Below, piece by piece: positions 6,308-8,307 of a stretch of DNA of 8,307 nucleotides (its first letter is position 1; each line of letters begins with the position of its first letter). Both the position numbers and the translations under genes were made by a program. The stretch is from assembly GCA_945931735.1 (NCBI GenBank), contig CAMEPN010000061.1:1-8307 (forward strand), written 5' to 3'. The notes under the pieces were generated by a model. It saw only the letters and a program-made list of their open reading frames with translations, searched no databases and was not told the DNA's origin. This DNA comes from an uncultured Clostridia bacterium. Lineage in GTDB: Bacteria; Bacillota; Clostridia; Oscillospirales; Ruminococcaceae.

Positions 6308-6952
6308 TCATACCCCCGTCTTATCCTTCGACCTGCATATGTTCCTCAGAACGCACGCCTCGCATTTCGGCGCTCTCGCCGCGCACACCCCGCGCCCGTG
6401 CCATACCAGCCTGTGGCAGAGCATAAGCCCCTCCTCGGGCGGAACGCAGGCGCGCAGCTCCTTTTCCGCTTTCGCGGGGTCTTTCGTGTCCGCAAGACCG
6501 AGCCTGTTCGACAGGCGGATAACGTGCGTGTCGCACACCATTGCGGGCTTTCCGTAAAGGTCGCCTACGATAAGGTTCGCGGTCTTTCGACCGACCCCGG
6601 GGAGCTTCGTCAGCTCGTCTATGCTGTCGGGGACAACGCCGCCGTATACGTCGCGCAGCATTATGCACATCTCGACGATGTCCTTCGCCTTTGTTTTGAA
6701 CAGTCCGCAGGTGCGGATATATTCCTCGACCTCGGACACCTCTGCGGCGGCAAATTCGTCAATGCTCCCGAACCGCTCAAACAGCGCGGGCGTTACCATG
6801 TTCACGCGCTTGTCGGTGCACTGCGCGGAAAGCCGCGTCGCGATCAGCAGCTCATGCGGCTTTTCGTATATCAGCGCGCATTTTACGTCGGGATATTCCT
6901 CTTTTAGCAGGGAAATGACCTCCGCTGCGAGCTTCTTTTTACTTATCCTCAT
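6308..6952 (-). CDS. nth: Endonuclease III (base-excision repair glycosylase/AP lyase)
   Basis: Removes oxidised pyrimidines from DNA and nicks the abasic site. Numbering from the upstream ATG at 6958, it shows the helix-hairpin-helix LPGVGRKTA (119-127) with catalytic lysine K125, catalytic aspartate D143 in CDTHV, and a 4Fe-4S cluster with the exact spacing C-X6-C-X2-C-X5-C (C192, C199, C202, C208). The length (214-216) is normal for the family. I place the start at the ATG at 6952 because AAGGA lies 8 bases before it; the ATG at 6958 has AAGGA only 2 bases away. The start overlaps the last codons of the upstream CBS gene, so the two are translationally coupled. The Nudix gene follows after one base. 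Confidence 0.96.
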   Translation of the reverse strand: MRISKKKLAAEVISLLKEEYPDVKCALIYEKPHELLIATRLSAQCTDKRVNMVTPALFERFGSIDEFAAAEVSEVEEYIRTCGLFKTKAKDIVEMCIMLRDVYGGVVPDSIDELTKLPGVGRKTANLIVGDLYGKPAMVCDTHVIRLSNRLGLADTKDPAKAEKELRACVPPEEGLMLCHRLVWHGRGVCAARAPKCEACVLRNICRSKDKTGV

Positions 6953-7916
6953 CTTCATCTTCCTTATCGGATACAGCCTTCGGCGCTGCCGAAACGCGTA
7001 TTTTCTTTATCATTCTGTCCTCGACGGAAAGAACGACCAGCTTTACTCCCTCGTACTCGACGGACGGCGGCGTAAGCTCCGCGCCCTCGGGTATATACCC
7101 GAGCTTGTCCGTGACAAAGCCCGCAATGGTTTCGTATTCGTGCTCCTCGGGAAGCTCCACGCCGAACAGCGCGAAAACCTCGTCGGGGTCAGCCTCGCCG
7201 TCGACATCATACTGCCCGTCGCCTATATTTACAATGTCGCTCTTTTCGTCGTCGTATTCGTCCTGAATATTGCCCATGACTGCCTCGATAATGTCCTCGA
7301 GAGTGACTATCCCCGCCGTGCCGCCGTATTCGTCCACCACCACCGCCATGCCCGAGCGCAGCGCGGTCAGCGACTTGAATATCTCGGGGCAGGGGCACGC
7401 CTCGGGGATAAAAATGACGTCGCGCAGGAAATCCCGCACCGCGAAATCCGACAGGTCCTTCTTCCCGATAAGGCAGAGCAGGTCCTTTACAATGATGATG
7501 CCGACTATGCTGTCGATAGACCCTTTATACACGGGGATACGCGAGAAGCCCATGTCAAGCGCGAGATAAATAATGTCGTCGAGCGTTATCGTGTCGATAT
7601 CCACGCCGACTATCGAGGTGCGGTGGGTCATTACGTCGCCCGCCTTAAGCCCGCTGAACTCGAAGATGTTGTTTATCATCTGCGCGGAATCTTCCTCGAT
7701 GGTGTCGTCGTCCTCGTCCTTTGCGAGCGCGTCCACCATGCCGAGCACCTCGTCCTCGGTCACGTCCGAATAATCCGCGCCAAGCAGTTTTTTAAGCAGC
7801 GCGGTCAGCCCGTGATTGAGCGCGCTGAGCGGCGCGAGCAGCACCTTTCTTACCTTGTGGCTCTTGCGTTTGTGTTCGTTTGCGTTTTCCGTACTTCGGG
7901 TACTGTCTGTATCCAT
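6939..7916 (-). CDS. CorC/HlyC-type CBS-domain protein without membrane domain
   Basis: A 325-residue soluble member of the CorC/HlyC group, linked in other bacteria to magnesium and cobalt efflux. A hydrophilic N-terminus is followed by a short amphipathic segment (24-46) like the tail of the DUF21/CNNM membrane domain, which is otherwise absent. Two CBS motifs, expected to bind adenine nucleotides, occupy about 95-150 and 160-215; the second contains the family signature VVVDEYGGTAGIVTLEDI (192-209). The CorC_HlyC transporter-associated domain covers about 228-310. The tail is strongly acidic (KEDEDEDK). GGAGG lies 4 bases before the ATG. The gene follows the GNAT stop by 37 bases and overlaps the nth start. 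Its metal role is inferred from the family only. Confidence 0.92.
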   Translation of the reverse strand: MDTDSTRSTENANEHKRKSHKVRKVLLAPLSALNHGLTALLKKLLGADYSDVTEDEVLGMVDALAKDEDDDTIEEDSAQMINNIFEFSGLKAGDVMTHRTSIVGVDIDTITLDDIIYLALDMGFSRIPVYKGSIDSIVGIIIVKDLLCLIGKKDLSDFAVRDFLRDVIFIPEACPCPEIFKSLTALRSGMAVVVDEYGGTAGIVTLEDIIEAVMGNIQDEYDDEKSDIVNIGDGQYDVDGEADPDEVFALFGVELPEEHEYETIAGFVTDKLGYIPEGAELTPPSVEYEGVKLVVLSVEDRMIKKIRVSAAPKAVSDKEDEDEDK

Positions 7917-7953
7917 ATTTCCTCCGTTTTCTGCCGTTTATCCGATATCTCGG

Positions 7954-8307
7954 TCACGATAGGACAAGCCCCATGCTCTCCTCCGACGGCGCAAATCCCA
8001 GCGCCTCGTAAAGCGGTCTGCCGCTTTCCGTCGCGTCGAGCGAAATATAGCTCGCTCCCCGCGCTTTCGCCTCGTCAAGAAGCAGGGTCATCATTTTCCG
8101 CGCCGCGCCCTTTCTGCGGTGCTCCGCGCGGGTGTATACGTTCATGATATGCGCGCGAAGTCCTGCGGGGTGGGAAAAGGTCGGCATTACGCTTATAAAG
8201 CAAATCGTCGCGCATCCGACAGGCTCCTCCCCGTCGAACGCCAGCGCGGTGACATGGTCGCCCTCTGTAAAATACCTTCGCGAGCCGTCCCGCAGCTCCT
8301 CGCTTAT
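7954..8307 (-). CDS. GNAT-family N-acetyltransferase, partial (5' end beyond window)
   Basis: The frame is open from the right edge to a TGA at 7954-7956 and gives 117 residues, the C-terminal part of an acetyl-CoA-dependent N-acetyltransferase. VGCATI is the central strand, RAHIMNVYTRAEHRRKGAA contains the acetyl-CoA pyrophosphate loop (RRKGAA, fitting Q/R-X-X-G-X-G/A), and SLDATESGRPLYEALGF is the usual last helix-strand segment. The ATG at 8187 is internal: 40 upstream codons continue in frame with GNAT-like sequence, so the true start lies right of the window. Its substrate cannot be told. It is the first visible gene of the leftward run. Confidence 0.88.
   Translation of the reverse strand: MSEELRDGSRRYFTEGDHVTALAFDGEEPVGCATICFISVMPTFSHPAGLRAHIMNVYTRAEHRRKGAARKMMTLLLDEAKARGASYISLDATESGRPLYEALGFAPSEESMGLVLS

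Noticed and set aside
6621..8147. 508-codon open frame on the plus strand
   Set aside because: It lies antisense across nth, the CBS gene and the GNAT gene, all with strong family signatures. A gene covering three real genes on the other strand, with no recognisable domain, is an artefact of codon bias.
8080..8187. GNAT gene start at the ATG at 8187
   Set aside because: Forty codons upstream remain open and encode GNAT-like sequence up to the window edge, including the VGCATI strand, so this methionine is internal.

Overview
The window looks like a chromosomal segment from a Gram-positive anaerobe of the Clostridia, most like an Oscillospiraceae/Ruminococcus-type gut or rumen bacterium. This is an inference from protein style, purine-rich ribosome binding sites, consensus sigma-A promoters (TTGACA/TATAAT) and moderately GC-rich genes with AT-rich intergenic DNA. 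No species call is possible from sequence alone.

Layout. (1) Positions 1-2621, minus strand: the 5' 873 codons of a large membrane signalling protein with two periplasmic-type solute-binding domains, a transmembrane helix, a degenerate GGDEF domain and an EAL domain cut by the window edge. It has no in-frame stop inside the window. (2) Positions 2622-3009: an AT-rich divergent control region with a sigma-A promoter in each direction, an operator-like inverted repeat and a structured leader before the next gene. (3) Positions 3010-5564, plus strand: a cytoplasmic GH13 alpha-amylase-family enzyme followed after 29 bases by dprA, probably one transcript. (4) Positions 5565-5820: no gene, but a dense 245-bp array of back-to-back hairpins bounded by two nearly identical 27-bp palindromic direct repeats. 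Each bounding repeat serves as the terminator for one of the two convergent transcripts. (5) Positions 5821-8307, minus strand: a tight gene run in transcription order GNAT acetyltransferase (5' end beyond the window), CorC/HlyC-like CBS protein, endonuclease III (nth) and a zinc-ribbon Nudix hydrolase.

How they fit. The right-hand run reads as a housekeeping cluster with a DNA-repair and nucleotide-sanitising flavour. The amylase gene has a leader with two strong stems and a catabolite-repression-like box at its start, so sugar-dependent control is plausible, and dprA may be carried along on that transcript. The EAL protein suggests that an extracellular solute signal feeds c-di-GMP turnover.

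Most worth attention: the 5570-5814 element. Its structure suggests a small non-autonomous repeat that either inserted into, or brought with it, a bidirectional terminator between convergent genes.
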